From contig LR746267.1 of NCBI GenBank assembly GCA_902729315.2, positions 1,106,001 through 1,170,000 on the forward strand: DNA of 64,000 nt. The letters run 5' to 3'. This stretch comes from Spirodela intermedia (taxonomy: Eukaryota; Streptophyta; Magnoliopsida; Alismatales; Araceae). This document shows positions 49,174-61,181 of this stretch, in pieces (position 1 is the first letter of the stretch; every line of letters starts with the position of its first letter). The position numbers were made by a program, and so were the translations under genes. A model generated the notes under the pieces. The model searched no databases. It was not told the DNA's origin and saw only the letters and a program-made list of their open reading frames with translations.

Positions 49174-51272
49174 TCATTGACTACTCCCAAGGATCTCATT
49201 GTAGGTGTTCTTGATCTTCGCTATGAGCGCTTCCCTGGAGAAGATGACAGAAGATCAATCCTGAGAATCCGCATGATTTTCCAGTAATTAGAAGAAGAAG
49301 AAGATCCTGACTCTGTTCATCCTGAAATCTCCAGATCGATGGGTGGGCTTGGTCGCATGATTTGCGGGCATGAGAGATGAAGAGAGAGAAAATTTATGAG
49401 AGCGGGAGCATATTATTCTGGGTCTAAAGTAATTTGGTCAACGTGGAGACCTCGGATGGATTGGAAATTAGGAAGAAGATGAGAAATCAGGTGAATTGAC
49501 AATGAGTGTGGTTCTGATTAGGAAGCTATCGATGAATGCAGAGAAAGAAAATCCAAGGAAATAAGAAAAATCATGATCCGAACAAGCTAAACGAGCATTT
49601 ATAGCAAGAAGGTGAGAGCTAGGAAGGTAAATCGTGTTAGAAAATATTGAAAAATATTTTAGAATGCACAGTTCTTTGTCGAGTTGTCCACTCGTCTGAC
49701 TACTTCAAAGAAAGTGTAAATTCTTGACAAGTTTTTTGAGTAAACTCATAATTGTCAAGAACTTACCCGAATTTACAGCACTTTTCAGATATGAAATTCT
49801 CGATTTTTTTTTTTCTATGTCAGGCATTATGATCAGGAACTTCTACGAACATTATTAATCATCAGTTACACATTCCCAGGAAATATTGCAAAGTAATATT
49901 AATCATTTTCATTTTCATCATCATCATCATCATGTGATGTAATAAATGTACGATTCATGCCAATTATGGTAATTATCAGCTGAACTGTCGGAATCTAGAC
50001 CGTGAAGGAGGAATCCAAGAGTTACCTCTCAGGCTTTTTAAGCAGGTTCTTGTATGCAAACCACTGCAACGACAACAGATCAAATGAATTATTAGCATCT
50101 TATATTAAATTAGCCCAGATGCGTACACCAAATAATATAAAAATCATGGGAATAAACTTCCTCGGCAAAGTTCAAAATCAGTTCATGGCAAGCCCACTGC
50201 CACGAGAACTAACACAGAAAAATCATTAGCATCCGTATTAAATAAATCAGGTGCATTCCCCAGGTAATATAAGGATCAGGAGGATAAAGTTCCTGATCAG
50301 CATTCAAGCTCAATTCAGGGCATGCCCTTGTGAGGGTTTTTCCAGCATTATAACTAATATAAAAATCATGATAATCAAGTTCTTAAGCAACAGTCGAAGC
50401 TCATTCGAGTAGCGCCCTTATCAGTAAGTATTACCCCAGTGTAGCCGATGCCGACCACTTCAAGGACACCAGGAACCAGAGGAAGCCTATCAATTGCCTG
50501 CAAATGGAAGACAAAAAGTGGAAGGGGATCTGTTAGTTATCAGGGAAGAGAGGATTTTCTAGAGAAGGAGCTGTAAATATCAAACGCAGATTTACAGGTA
50601 ATATGATCAAAATAGGCCTAATTAGGAGAGGAGGGGGGGTGGTTACCGAGATCATCCCACCGGTACCCCACAGAGCAACAACTCCGGCAACTGCCAGTGA
50701 CGACACCGCATACTTGTCCTCAACCTTGTTCCACTGGCCATGAAGATAAGAATTGAGGTCAGCATCCACAAGTTCCGGGATGACGATCCCGAATTCGAAC
50801 GCATGAAACCAGCGGCGAATGGAATCTTACTTACAGCTTCTTGTAAGGTTTTCACAATCTCAGGTACTTCAGCGACGGGGGCGGGGGCGGCACCGCCCTC
50901 CGCCGGCGCGTCCACGGCCGTCGTCGCCGCCGCGGTGGCCACGGACTCTCCGGTGGCCATCGACACCACATTCCGAGCGACCCTGCGGCCTGCAAAGTAG
51001 CGCCATCCACCATCTTTCAAAAAGGAAAACGCGCCCGCGCGCGCTCACAGTAGGGCGAGAGAGAGAGAGAGAGAGAGAGGCAGATCCGGCGGCTCACAGT
51101 AGGCGCCGGTCCTCTGCGCGCGGCTCTGTGCTGGGGGCGGGGGGGAGAGCGGCGGCAGACCGACGCAGTGCGGCGTCGCCGCCTGCTGCCTGCTGCTGCT
51201 GCCGCCGCCGCGGCACTCCATGAGTGCGGTGGAGGTGGAGGATACGGCGCAAGCGGCGGTGGCGTATCCCAT
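49174..51272 (-). CDS. CURT1A: CURVATURE THYLAKOID 1A (CURT1A) protein, chloroplast
   Basis: Bends thylakoid membranes and controls the margin and stacking of grana. Six exons in phase: 51272-51098, 51013-50835, 50733-50647, 50497-50435, 50063-50026, 49234-49174; 200 aa. The first 70 or so residues are Ser/Ala/Arg-rich with almost no acids, as in a chloroplast transit peptide, followed by an Ala-rich linker. The conserved domain is WNKVEDKYAVSSLAVAGVVA (amphipathic helix and first membrane span), MISAIDRLPLVPGVLEVVGI and GYTGWFAYKNLL (second span), then REALIAKIKNTYNEILGSSQ. The family usually has FKP before this last helix; here it reads KKP. It resembles CURT1A more than CURT1B or C. Upstream lies a tandem array of CACGTG elements, consistent with light or ABA control (inference). 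Confidence 0.95.
50130..50410. repeat. Three diverged tandem segments inside a CURT1A intron
   Basis: Blocks like TAATATAAAAATCATGGGAA followed by AAGTTC(C/T)T and (A/G)GCTCA(A/T)TTC recur near 50132, 50267 and 50357. The copies are short and diverged. Confidence 0.55.
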
Positions 51273-51532
51273 GGCTCTCCTCTGCTTCTCCTCTCTTCTT
51301 CTTGGTTCTTCTTCCTTCCTTCTTCTTCCTCGCCTTTAACGGGGTGGCCAACGAGGCCCACATATCGGAGGATGACGGACCCGCGGCAGCCCACCACCCG
51401 TCTTCTAAATTTTGATAACCCGTGGGTCCCCCACCTTCGAATACTGACAAAACTCTTTACCAGTGAAAGGCCCATTGGGCCCATGCCCAGAACAACAATA
51501 CTGGATAGCCGCCGAATGGCTGCCTTATACGT

Positions 51533-51568
<36 letters not shown>

Positions 51569-52322
51569 CTGTATGAGAGATTAGGTTCCAAAAATTTTGG
51601 GTTATGATACCCGCCCTGATTAAACTTGGAAAAACCTAAAAAAGGAAAGAAACTTTTAGCCATAAAAACTGAGAAAATAACTCTCTTGATCCACCCGGAT
51701 GCCGCCAAATGGGTGCCTAACACGTGTCCCCCCGTCTCCCCCTTGATGGAATATCCCATTTTTCATATATCACACAGGAACGTTGACTAGTTTTGCGGAA
51801 TTTTCCACAAATCTTGGAAAAAGCATATAAAAAAAGGATAGAAACTTATAGCCATAAAAACTGAGAAAATGGCTCCCTTTTGGTTTCCACCGGGATGCCG
51901 CTGAATGGGCGCCTTACACGTGTCCCACGCCCCCTCCGCTCCTCTTTAGGAAATATCCCCTTTCTTTATGCATCAGAGAGGCTCATAATTAAAATGCAAA
52001 TTTGGAAAGGAAAGAGCTTAAAAAAGGGAATGAATCCTTTTGAGCCATAAAAAAAAACTGAGAAAATAGCTATTTTTGTTTTCCACGTCATCTAGACAGA
52101 TTTGGAGAAGGTCAACCATCTCTTCTTACCCAAGGACGGAAAGATCTCAGCACAACTTGCTTCGCAGCATCTTTCCCAGAACCTTGGAAAATATTTCAGA
52201 GCATGATTTGTGCATAAAATATGCACAAATAACTTCACAGGACTTTGGAAAATAGCACTAAAAATCATGCATGAAAACTGAGAAAATAGCCGCCCCCATC
52301 CCCTTTGCACTCACTCGTGGTT
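51273..52322. promoter_or_regulatory. CURT1A upstream region with tandem CACGTG-bearing units
   Basis: Units of about 190-220 bp recur, each marked by AAAACTGAGAAAAT (near 51666, 51857, 52056 and 52275). About 55-60 bp later comes an ACGTG element: CACGTG at 51721 and 51917, a shortened unit with CCACGTCA at about 52084, and CACGTG at 52331 inside the next gene. A fifth, partial copy has TACGTGTC at 51528. CACGTG is the G-box core bound by plant bZIP and bHLH factors. That these copies drive CURT1A is inference from position. Confidence 0.6.
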
Positions 52323-55300
52323 CTAGAAGACACGTGTCTTGTCGCCTGTCGGTGACGTGGCAGTATCCCTTTCCTCGCTGGCTTCCCCTAACTCGATGAC
52401 TCTTCCATCTATGAGCTTCCTGTGAATGAAACCGAGCAGGGTTAGGGAGTAAAAGGAGATGATCACGACTACGAGCCTTGTATCATATCTCGCATGAGGT
52501 TGATTTCAACGCCTTCATAATGCTATGATCTTTCATATCTTATAGCTTTTTAGGGAAATATTTTACCATCTTACTCTATCTAAACAAGGCGAGATGCCAA
52601 GATTATGCCTGATTTTCTATGTATCCGAAGGTAAAATAATCATTTAATCTAATGAAAATCTAGGTGAGATGAATAATTATCATTTTTTAATAGTAAGATA
52701 ATCAAAATCCGTATCTTCATCCAAGGATGCCCCCATGTAACATCAAGGACTCGATTGGGTTTGACTTCTTGTGAAAGACAGGATCGTTGAATCATGATCG
52801 TTGACTTTTGTATGGCAACAAAATGGAATCGACTTTCGGTATGGCAGCAAGCCATAAGTAGGATGAGAGACCAACCTCTGGGGATGAAGCTTCTCTTCCG
52901 ACAAAGCTTTCTCTAGCCTCTCCTCAAATGGGGTGGCATGCCACCTGACCCTTTGATCCTGTTGAGGTGTGGAAGATCATATATTTATATAGATATAAAT
53001 AAATTAACCAGTCAACTATACTAATTTAGGCATGCTTTTGTACCTCGTTGTATTTTTTTGTCGAATTTGGAATCCCCTTTCCATCCCACAGTTTTGGGGA
53101 TGTATGAGTAGTTTCCTCACTGCTCCAGTGCGCAGCAACTATCCCAACGATAGACCTGTCTACTCCAGTAGTTTCCTCACCATTTACTTGTGCTTCAGAG
53201 TGTTTCGCAGAAGTCAACCAGTCAGAAAAACTTGAAGACGCGGGTGCCGGGCTTCCTGAATTCTTTTCTGCATGTTTTATGTAACCAGATCTCCTATAGT
53301 CCAGATGATCCAACGTTGACTTACTGCCAATAGTCAATGTTTCTTCCCCAGCTGGAGCTGCCCCACTGCTCTCTGGACTGTACATCAAAGGAACAGGGTT
53401 AGGCAGTGGCGAACCAAGGGAGCTCCGCAGCTTTGGGTCACCATCAGTTGACTCTGGGTTTTGAACCGGATGCTCAGCAAGTTCACCGTACTGACCAGGA
53501 AGATGAGGGGCCTCGTTGACTCTCCTCAACTCTGTCTGAATCAACATAGAGTTTGAAACTGGGTAGATATACTGTGATCTATGATTCTCTAATTTTGCTG
53601 GATAAACAGTGCCAGGGGTTTCCATTTCGTCCGTCAGTTTCAAAGGAGTCGGGCCAGGCGAATACTTAGATGCAAAGGGATGGATATGGTTGCTATTCTG
53701 AGGAGTATCCACTGAGACGGAATCTGGGCCAGGTTCAAAGCGTACGGACTTGGTCATTGCTGGTGCAGGAATGCTCACAGAGACAGGTGCACTTGAATGT
53801 AGATTGTTGTTGTATGTCATAGTAGCATGTGGAAGCTGAGGCGGGTCGCTGCATAATGGATGCATAAAGGGCGTATGACTTAGCACCGTCCTTGGTTCAA
53901 ATCAAAACGATTAAAGAAGAAAAAGAGAGATGATTACATGTCATGTTTAGTCTCTGACACGTGCCCTTGAGAGTCTGATGCAGGAAGAGCAGGAATCTGA
54001 ACTGGTTGTTCGTCCCACTGAAGCTCCTTACAAGATGAATCAGGAAGGGAGAAGCGAGAATTGGATAGTGTACCATTCTGGGAATGAGGTTGAACGTTTG
54101 TCTTCTTAGATGCACAAATAAACTCCGCGGGTGTTCCCAGAAGTGCTCCACACGCCTTGAGGAATTTGGCCTGAAATACAGCGCGAGATGGCCATGGTAC
54201 TTCATTTTTCAAGAGTTCTTCCATGGGTTTTTAAGCTGTTTACTTTATAAAAAAATAAATAAAATGAAGGAACCAGATGAAACTAGTCAAAACTGGGCAG
54301 TTCCTGGATAGATAAGCTCATCGAAGCTTGTCCAACTTCTTCAGCCAGGGGTGCACACGGTGTCACATTCTTCAAATTACGACACAAGTGAGAAGGGAGA
54401 GCGCCCAGTCCAAACCAGAATTTCAAAATTGAACTGGAATCGATGTGAAACAATGTGATAGAAACAACCACCTTTCCGAACATTGTCAATTTTTTTGAAA
54501 AAAAAAGTTACCCTTTAATATATGCCATGGACCTCAAACCCATCCATAAAAAAGATTTCGGTTGCTGTAAATTAATAAACTCTTATCTTTAAGCTATATC
54601 AATCCCTACTCTCACCAGCTGTTTGTAAAAAATCTATGGTCATCGGAAAAGGGGAAAAAATTGGGGAAAATACATTCTTGGATGATTTGAAATGAAATCA
54701 AGGGGAACAATAAAGAGAATGAAATAAAAATCACATAAAACTCGTTTCCTTCTAGCTATTTGTTTACAAAGAACGAGAAAATGGGAATCATATAAAAAAA
54801 CCGTATTTAATGAAATATTCGGGGATCTGGATGAATATTTGCATATAAATACATGAAATATGTTTTCTCATGCGAAGAAAAAAGAGAGTTCATGTAGTCA
54901 GAGAATCCGAGTGTAAGGATCAACTCTACAGTTCATAGAATATAGCTATAGAAAAATAAGATAGGAGGGAAAACAGAAGAAATTGAGCTCTAGGAAACAT
55001 TGTAATTCGAACTCAACAAAGAGATGGCACCATGGTACCACAGAGCAGATGACAAGAGAGAATAAAGTTGTAAAGCATAAGTGACAAATTTTGTTATTAT
55101 AAAGCATAAAAATACGCATATTATAAAATTAAATTGAGGCTAACTGTTGCAGAACTGAAGTTGACAATCAATTTCCCGATAATCACTAGGAATAATGAAC
55201 GAAATTGAAAGAAAACATCGTCAAAGGTTGGGAGAGGCGACGAAGTCACGCACCTCGTGCCTCAGCTGCTTGCGGACATCGTCTGGAGAAGATATGCCTT

Positions 55301-55736
55301 CATACAGATAGCTTTTCTCGTATGAGTAAATCGAGAAATCCAATGAAAAATGTAAAAGTAAATTGAGATTTTTCTGAAAACTAAAAAAGAATTCATCTGC
55401 ATCTGACCTTCAGGAGCAAACAAAGAGACGATATGACTTCTGGAGACCAAACGATCCTGAGAAAACCAAACGTGTCAACTGAACCGAATAAGGAAGGAAG
55501 AGGAACCAAAGAATGAGAACTCCAAAGAATCCGTGACTCCCCGCTCGATTCACCAATCTTAAAAATGAACTCAGGCAGAATACAAGCCAGGATGCGTAGA
55601 AACGAGGGGGACAAGGACCAGCGATGAAGCCTCGCCATCCACTCACCCCGTTCTTGGAAGGCGTCGACTCCGCCGAGGAGACCGGCGAAGACCTCTTTTT
55701 AGCTCTGAAACGCAAGCAAGCCAACCAGCACCCCAT
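52323..55736 (-). CDS. JASON-like: JASON-like protein
   Basis: In Arabidopsis JASON organises the meiosis II spindle in pollen mother cells; its wider family role is not known. Seven exons in phase: 55736-55647, 55456-55408, 55297-55254, 54170-53938, 53890-53044, 52958-52876, 52419-52323; 480 aa. It starts MGCWLACLRFRAKKR. The MGC start with basic residues could be lipid-modified. The next conserved parts are DRLVSRSHIVSLFAPE, RHEAKFLKACGALLGTPAE, TPGTVYPAKLEN, DRSIVGIVAAHWSSEE, SPKLWDGKGIPNSTKKYNE and RWHATPFEERLEKALSEEK, the hallmarks of the family. The last exon encodes KLIDGRVIELGEASEE. The last codons and stop overlap the tandem array that fills the CURT1A upstream region. The long exon (53890-53044) is Ser/Pro-rich and probably disordered. 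Confidence 0.93.
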
Positions 55737-57488
55737 TTTTCCGCCTCAGAAAAACCTTACCTCCTGCTCAATCAAACCAACGACAGCACCTTTCTTCACA
55801 TCACGAGCTCTGGAGAGCCACAAAAGGAAAGGAAAGAAGCGAACGAGATCAGACTCAGATCCCACCGATCTCGATTGAGGCAAGAATTAGGTCTCCAGCG
55901 AGATCTTCTGGGGGCGGCGGGGAGGGGAAGGAGGAGGAAGATGGTGGAGAGAAGGCAGGAAGGAACTGTGAACCCGTTTCCGTTGCACTGGGTTTTTCTA
56001 ATAAATAATAAAATATTTTGAATTTAAATGGATCTGGGCGGCGAAAGCCTACGTGGACGATCGGACGGTTGAATATGGCTACTACTCAACGGATCATCAA
56101 GTGATTTCTCCCACTAAATCACGTATTTACTGCTACCATTAATAAAAAATATTACTTTATTTTAATGATGGGGCCCGGCTCGAACCCAAAGAAAAGCGAG
56201 GGAAAACGAATTATGGACCAAATAGGCCCAATAAAAGCCCATTTATCCAATATGAGACCCGGCCCAAAGAAGGAGCTTTTAGCGGATGAGGCTATTGGGC
56301 CTCCTATATATATATAGAAGAGAGGGAGAGAGAGAGGGGGGGAGGGGAGAGAGAGAGAGAGAGAGAGAGGAGGAAGGAGAGGAAAAGCGATACAGTGGAC
56401 CCATGAATATGCAACAATCTTTTATAGTTGCTACTAAAATTAATATCAAACATTGACACAAAATTCAACGTATATTTTTAAAAATGTAAAAAATCCATAA
56501 TTCTGTCGGAAATTAAAAATAGACTTTATTTCTATTTACATACGATAATATCTTTTAAAGTATAAACACTGAAAATGGCAAAAATAAAAAAATAGATAAA
56601 ATAGGGAGAGGAAGGACGCAAATACAAATATAAAATTATAAAGTATTTATTCGTATTACTATTTTCGACGTGATATTTAACTTTTAAATAATACGAGGAT
56701 GACGAATAATATTTTTATTTAAAATAAGAGGCCGCCGACACCCTCTACTAGAATGATGTGGCAGTTGTACTGGGAGGAGGAGGTCGAGGTATAGACACGT
56801 CATGATTCGTAATAATGACGTCACAATTAGCAAAATTACCTCTTAAAAAGTATCTTGACAATTTTGTTTAAATAACGAACGTTTAGAAAGAAAATAAAAG
56901 TAAGGGGTTTTTCCGCGGAGGAGGTGGCGTTGATTTGGGACTGCAGGTGGCCAGAGTTGTTACCGTTCCCCATTTCAGAGGGCTACTTTGGCAGTTTCAT
57001 TCGCCGGCGAGCCCTCAAGGTGATCTGAAGAGGGAGGGAGCGACTGAGTGGCAAGGTTCGTCGTTCTTCTCTGTTCTCCAGATGGATTTCGTGTCCTTTG
57101 ATTCATACGAGGAGGTTTGGATTTCTGCGACAAGTTTGGTCGTGTCTCTTTGCTGGAGGTTTTTGGTTCTTTCCTCTCGGTCACTGCGATCGATGGAGAC
57201 TTACTGGTGGGAATCCTCTCGGCTATCCTCTTCTTTTGCGTTCTTTTGGTTCGAATTCCGAATGGAAAGCTTAATCGCGGTCGGGGTTTGTTTAGAAGGA
57301 AATCATGTGGCGTGTTAAGGATTCCGATTATTTTTTTCTGGTTTCTTCTCTGCGTCTGTTGGCATTTTGCATACAGAAAATGTAATGAAACAGATGCGCG
57401 TGTGTGTGTACACTACTCATGGACCGCTAAGTGACGTTGCGTGATGAATCTTGTTCATCTAATTGCTGTCTGATCCTGTAATGCAGAT
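55737..57488. promoter_or_regulatory. Divergent upstream region of the JASON-like and SDH7 genes
   Basis: JASON (minus) and SDH7 (plus) point away from each other across about 1.75 kb. Both edges are GC-richer and leader-like (55737-55990 and about 56930-57488). The middle is AT-rich with a GA tract (56325-56370). The open frame at 56935-57315 on the plus strand is probably SDH7 leader and leader intron, not a protein. No TATA box could be assigned with confidence. Confidence 0.5.
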
Positions 57489-60485
57489 ATGGCTTTTGTA
57501 CTCTCCAAAAGCAATCTATTTTCTAGCTTGCGCGGAAATCCACAGGTAATACTCTTGTTGGTGTCCCGCATATTTGATTGAATCCATCCTCATTACACTC
57601 ATCTGTTTCTCTTGTACGGATTTAGGTGCTCCAGGAACAACAGATTCCTCTATCACGTCGTGGGTTCCACGTTGAGCTTGGTGCCCGAGAAAAAGCAGTG
57701 AGTTCCTTCTTCCCTCGTTCCGATTTGACCATAGCCTTTGACTTTGCTTCCTCCGTGTTCCAGATCTTTTGATTGAAGTGGGTACAAACAAGTTCAGAAC
57801 CTTAGATTTATGAAATAGTTTGACTTTGGCCAGTACGTGCTGCGTTGTTTATTCAAAATTTCCTGAAAACATATTGCGTAGTGTGATTAATCGTATAAAA
57901 GTAACAGTTTTCGAGCTCTCAGTATGGGCGGCCATCGCCTTATTTCTCCACAGCCATGGCCATTTGCAGGTTGCCGTATTGTTCTTATCCATTAGATCAG
58001 AGGGACTGATTTGAATACCTTGTTGAAAGAGGCTTCGTTTGCGGTTTTTAACTTTTGTTGTAAGAATCCAATGCATTCATTTAATTGATGTTTCCTTGGG
58101 AATATTTGAACCTTGAATTTGTGCGACAGTATGCCAAATATCATTGTTACATGGGGAAGTTATACCGTAATGCAAACATGGGTCTTCCATTGCAACGTAA
58201 TGAGTCAAGCTTTTATTGCATTTCAGCTGTTGGAAGAAGATCCTGCACTGAAGAAGTTCAAATCACATAAGAAATCTCTGGCGCGGGTCAAAAAATTTGG
58301 AGATGCTCTCATCATTGTTGTCGTTGCAGGTAAACTAAACATTATTTTCTCTGTAGTTTTGTTTTTTTAAAATGCTCCTTGTAGATATGGTCCCTGAAGA
58401 TGCCATATATTGAATGGTTTCATTTATGTTGTGATGAGTGCATTGCACCGGTCGATTTTATTGATCCCAAGGGGTTACACTGGTCACGTATTTTACACCT
58501 TTCAAGCATCCGCATTTCTCTTGAGGGCAATTGCTTTTCAAGATCAGAAGGATTTGCGGATATTGTTACCATCCTTTGTGCTCGGATTGCCTTACTACAT
58601 TTTGCTGCGTCTTGTAAGTCAATGTATCCATTACACAATAAGGTTTCTACTTGAGGTTATTTATTTAATTCACATGTGGTCATCATTCTGGATCACATTT
58701 AAAATCACATCGTCAATCATGGTGAAATATGTTGAAGGGAATCCAATCACATGATAGTAATGCTGACCAGCCCATAGAAGAGGGTAGATATGTGAGTCAG
58801 AATCTTGTGAGTCAGTGTTAAATGTTAATCTTGCGGACATCATTAATTACGAAAAAATCTTTATTTGGGTTTTAGGTGGGCTTTAATTTTTTGGTTTGGA
58901 TCAGGAGAAAAGGACAGTCTGAAAAGATCCCACATCTAAATGAATAACTGTGGCAAAAACCTGGGGAAAACCTGACAACGTGGAGGATATCGGATTAGGG
59001 AATCCTTCTCAGTCCTGCTATGCTGTATCTGCTTTGGACTTATATCTTTATAGAGTCTTGCAGCAGCCTAGTCAGACATTTGACTAGGCTCATCTGATTT
59101 GGCGGGTTAACTACGAACAAGAACAGACCTGATATTGGGCATTATGGTATCTCTATCCTTTTAGTCAGTTACTGTTAAATGTGGGTACTATATAAGTATC
59201 TGATTTCCCCTCATTTTTTGGTAGTATCCCCAATATGAAGCTCCCCAGAATTAGAAACGCACAGAAGTCCGACTCATCTGATTTCTTTCTCCATGTCCCC
59301 TGGTCTTTGCTTAGGTGATACATGAAATCTGAGGGCAAATATAGCAATCAGCATCATTAACATCTAGAAATCATATCTTGGTGCGGTACATTAAATGAGA
59401 AATACTTTGCAGAAATTGCATCAAACTGCAAGTGGAATTTTTTTCGCACAATTCATTATGGAAAAATGAGAGTCACCAGGGACCATGGTAAGCAATTATG
59501 TTCCTGTCTAGATTCCAAGCAAGTGACAGAGTTGAAACACCCTACATGGTGAATGAATTAGGGTTCTTGGGCTGCCAAACCTCATGGATAGCATTCACAT
59601 GACGAAGTTCTGAGAGTCGGCTTAAGCGTACTATTATATGGATCATTACAAAGATAAAGTGTTCTAATGATCATGACGGGTTTACTCCCTAATTGCCCAT
59701 TATTTTTCAGTTGAATGGGTCAGAATCTTTAACAGCATTTCAATATTTTGAATTCACAGATGCTGAACCAAGTTCTTCTCACTCTAGTAGTCAAAAAGCT
59801 CCCGGAAACCACTGCGTAATAGCTCTCAAGATCCGGCTAGAACCTTTTTTTGCCACGAAAAAATGACAGTCTTTGGGCTCATCATTGGGGTGAAGACTTT
59901 TGCAATGTCAACCCTCTTGAAAGCTTCATGGTCAAATATCTGGATAAGAAAAATAAATTTGTACTCTTTTTTAGAAAGATGTCAATTGATATCTCTACCA
60001 CCGTAGACTGAGCGTTCAGAGATAAACTGTCGTCTCCTCCCTGGAAAAAATGATAGTTTCCAGGGAGGAGAAGGCTGATGAAAGGGAAGCTGCTGGGCTC
60101 CTCTGACTGGCTTTTATTGTGTCAACGGGTTAAATTTGCTTCCAGGAATGGCAAGTGAGAGAGTCAACGCTGTGCAAGAGATTGCCATCTCCTACCGACA
60201 AATCTGATCTTCTGCCATATCCCACGTCAGATGTGCCCCAGAAAAGAAAAAGAATGAAAGAAAAAACCCTTTTTGGAGATTTATTTCTTACTGAAAAATA
60301 TGGTAAAAAAACAAAGAGGAGATTATGGTCTCAAATAATCTGCTTAAGGTTTTTTCTATTAATGTTGTTAAGATTTCTGAAGCTGTTCTTCTGCCCCCGC
60401 TTCAGCCTGCAGCTACGAGATCTATGCGAGTGCGGTGGAGAAGAGGGCCAAATTCGCCGGAGACGATCGGGCCAAGAACATCTGA
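57489..60485 (+). CDS. SDH7: Succinate dehydrogenase subunit 7, mitochondrial
   Basis: Plant-specific small subunit of respiratory complex II in the inner mitochondrial membrane. Its biochemical role in the complex is not settled. Four exons in phase: 57489-57545, 57626-57697, 58227-58329, 60406-60485; 103 aa. It starts MAFVLSKSNLFSSLRG, a short mitochondrial presequence. Next is SRRGFHVELGAREKALLEED, the family hallmark, then KKFKSHKKSLARVKKFGDAL and the membrane span LIIVVVAGACSYEIYASAV. The last exon, after a 2.08-kb intron, begins within this span. It ends EKRAKFAGDDRAKNI, matching the YEIYVKAV region of Arabidopsis SDH7 but with a diverged tail. An in-frame TGA closes it. The usual length is about 100 aa. 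Confidence 0.92.
60033..60071. repeat. Perfect 15-bp inverted repeat with 9-nt loop in SDH7 intron 3
   Basis: TCTCCTCCCTGGAAA (60033-60047) and TTTCCAGGGAGGAGA (60057-60071) are exact reverse complements, separated by AAATGATAG. Confidence 0.95.
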
Positions 60486-60873
60486 CGGTGGAATCTCCTG
60501 GCTGATGGATCGATTCTCTCCGGAGTTTTTGGAATAAGCAGATGGATTGTTTGACTTGGAAGACCTTCTGAATCTGATCTCCCAAGGTCAACGAGATCTC
60601 CCCAGTGTAGAATATATTTTCTGGGTCTTTTATCTCTCGATTGATTATCGGCGAAGAATGATGCCAGTTTATGAGGGAAGTGTTATCTTCGGACTGGCCC
60701 CTGTGAAGCTCACCCGGGCCCGAAGAAAAGCCCGGAAATGGCTACCCACCTGCGGTGGTCCTCCCCTTCCCTCCCCCCAGAGGCTGGTGGCGCCGCCTCG
60801 AGCCGGTTTGTAATATCCTGGGTGGATGCTCTGACCGATGGACAGGAGCGAGAGGGAGAGGGAGAGAGAGAGA
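60486..60873. other. Short region between the convergent SDH7 and GARP genes
   Basis: This should carry both 3' UTRs, SDH7 from the left and GARP from the right. No clear poly(A) signal was assigned and no other gene is seen. Confidence 0.5.
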
Positions 60874-61136
60874 TTAAGCGATGGTCAACTCCAAATTTAT
60901 ACATCCTTGAATGGGGTGTCCGTGGAGGATAATTTGGTCGCTTCTATCCGCGTGGGTGCTATTATCGTCAGCTGTGTCGCCGTCTGAAATCCTCTCTACG
61001 TCTCTTCTTCTTCCGAATCCGTCGTGAGATTGACAATCGAGGAAAGTAGATAAAGTTAGCCGGCAACTATCTTCGTCGTCACGAGCCCTTCCACGTAGCG
61101 AGTCCATTTCCCTGACCTGCACGTATGGATACGTAT

Positions 61137-61181
<45 letters not shown>

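Noticed and set aside
49045-49287. 80-codon plus-strand frame
   Set aside because: It is the shadow of the last CURT1A exon.
56935-57315. 127-codon plus-strand frame before SDH7
   Set aside because: It lies in the expected leader and leader intron, with no conserved features.
58410-58754. Leu/Ile-rich 114-codon frame, considered as the SDH7 C-terminus
   Set aside because: The exon at 60406-60485 gives the expected YEIY motif in the right phase, whereas this frame does not splice in phase without a stop.
59760-59866. Open segment after an acceptor-like CACAG in SDH7 intron 3
   Set aside because: It splices in phase, but the encoded residues have no match to SDH7; the later exon does.
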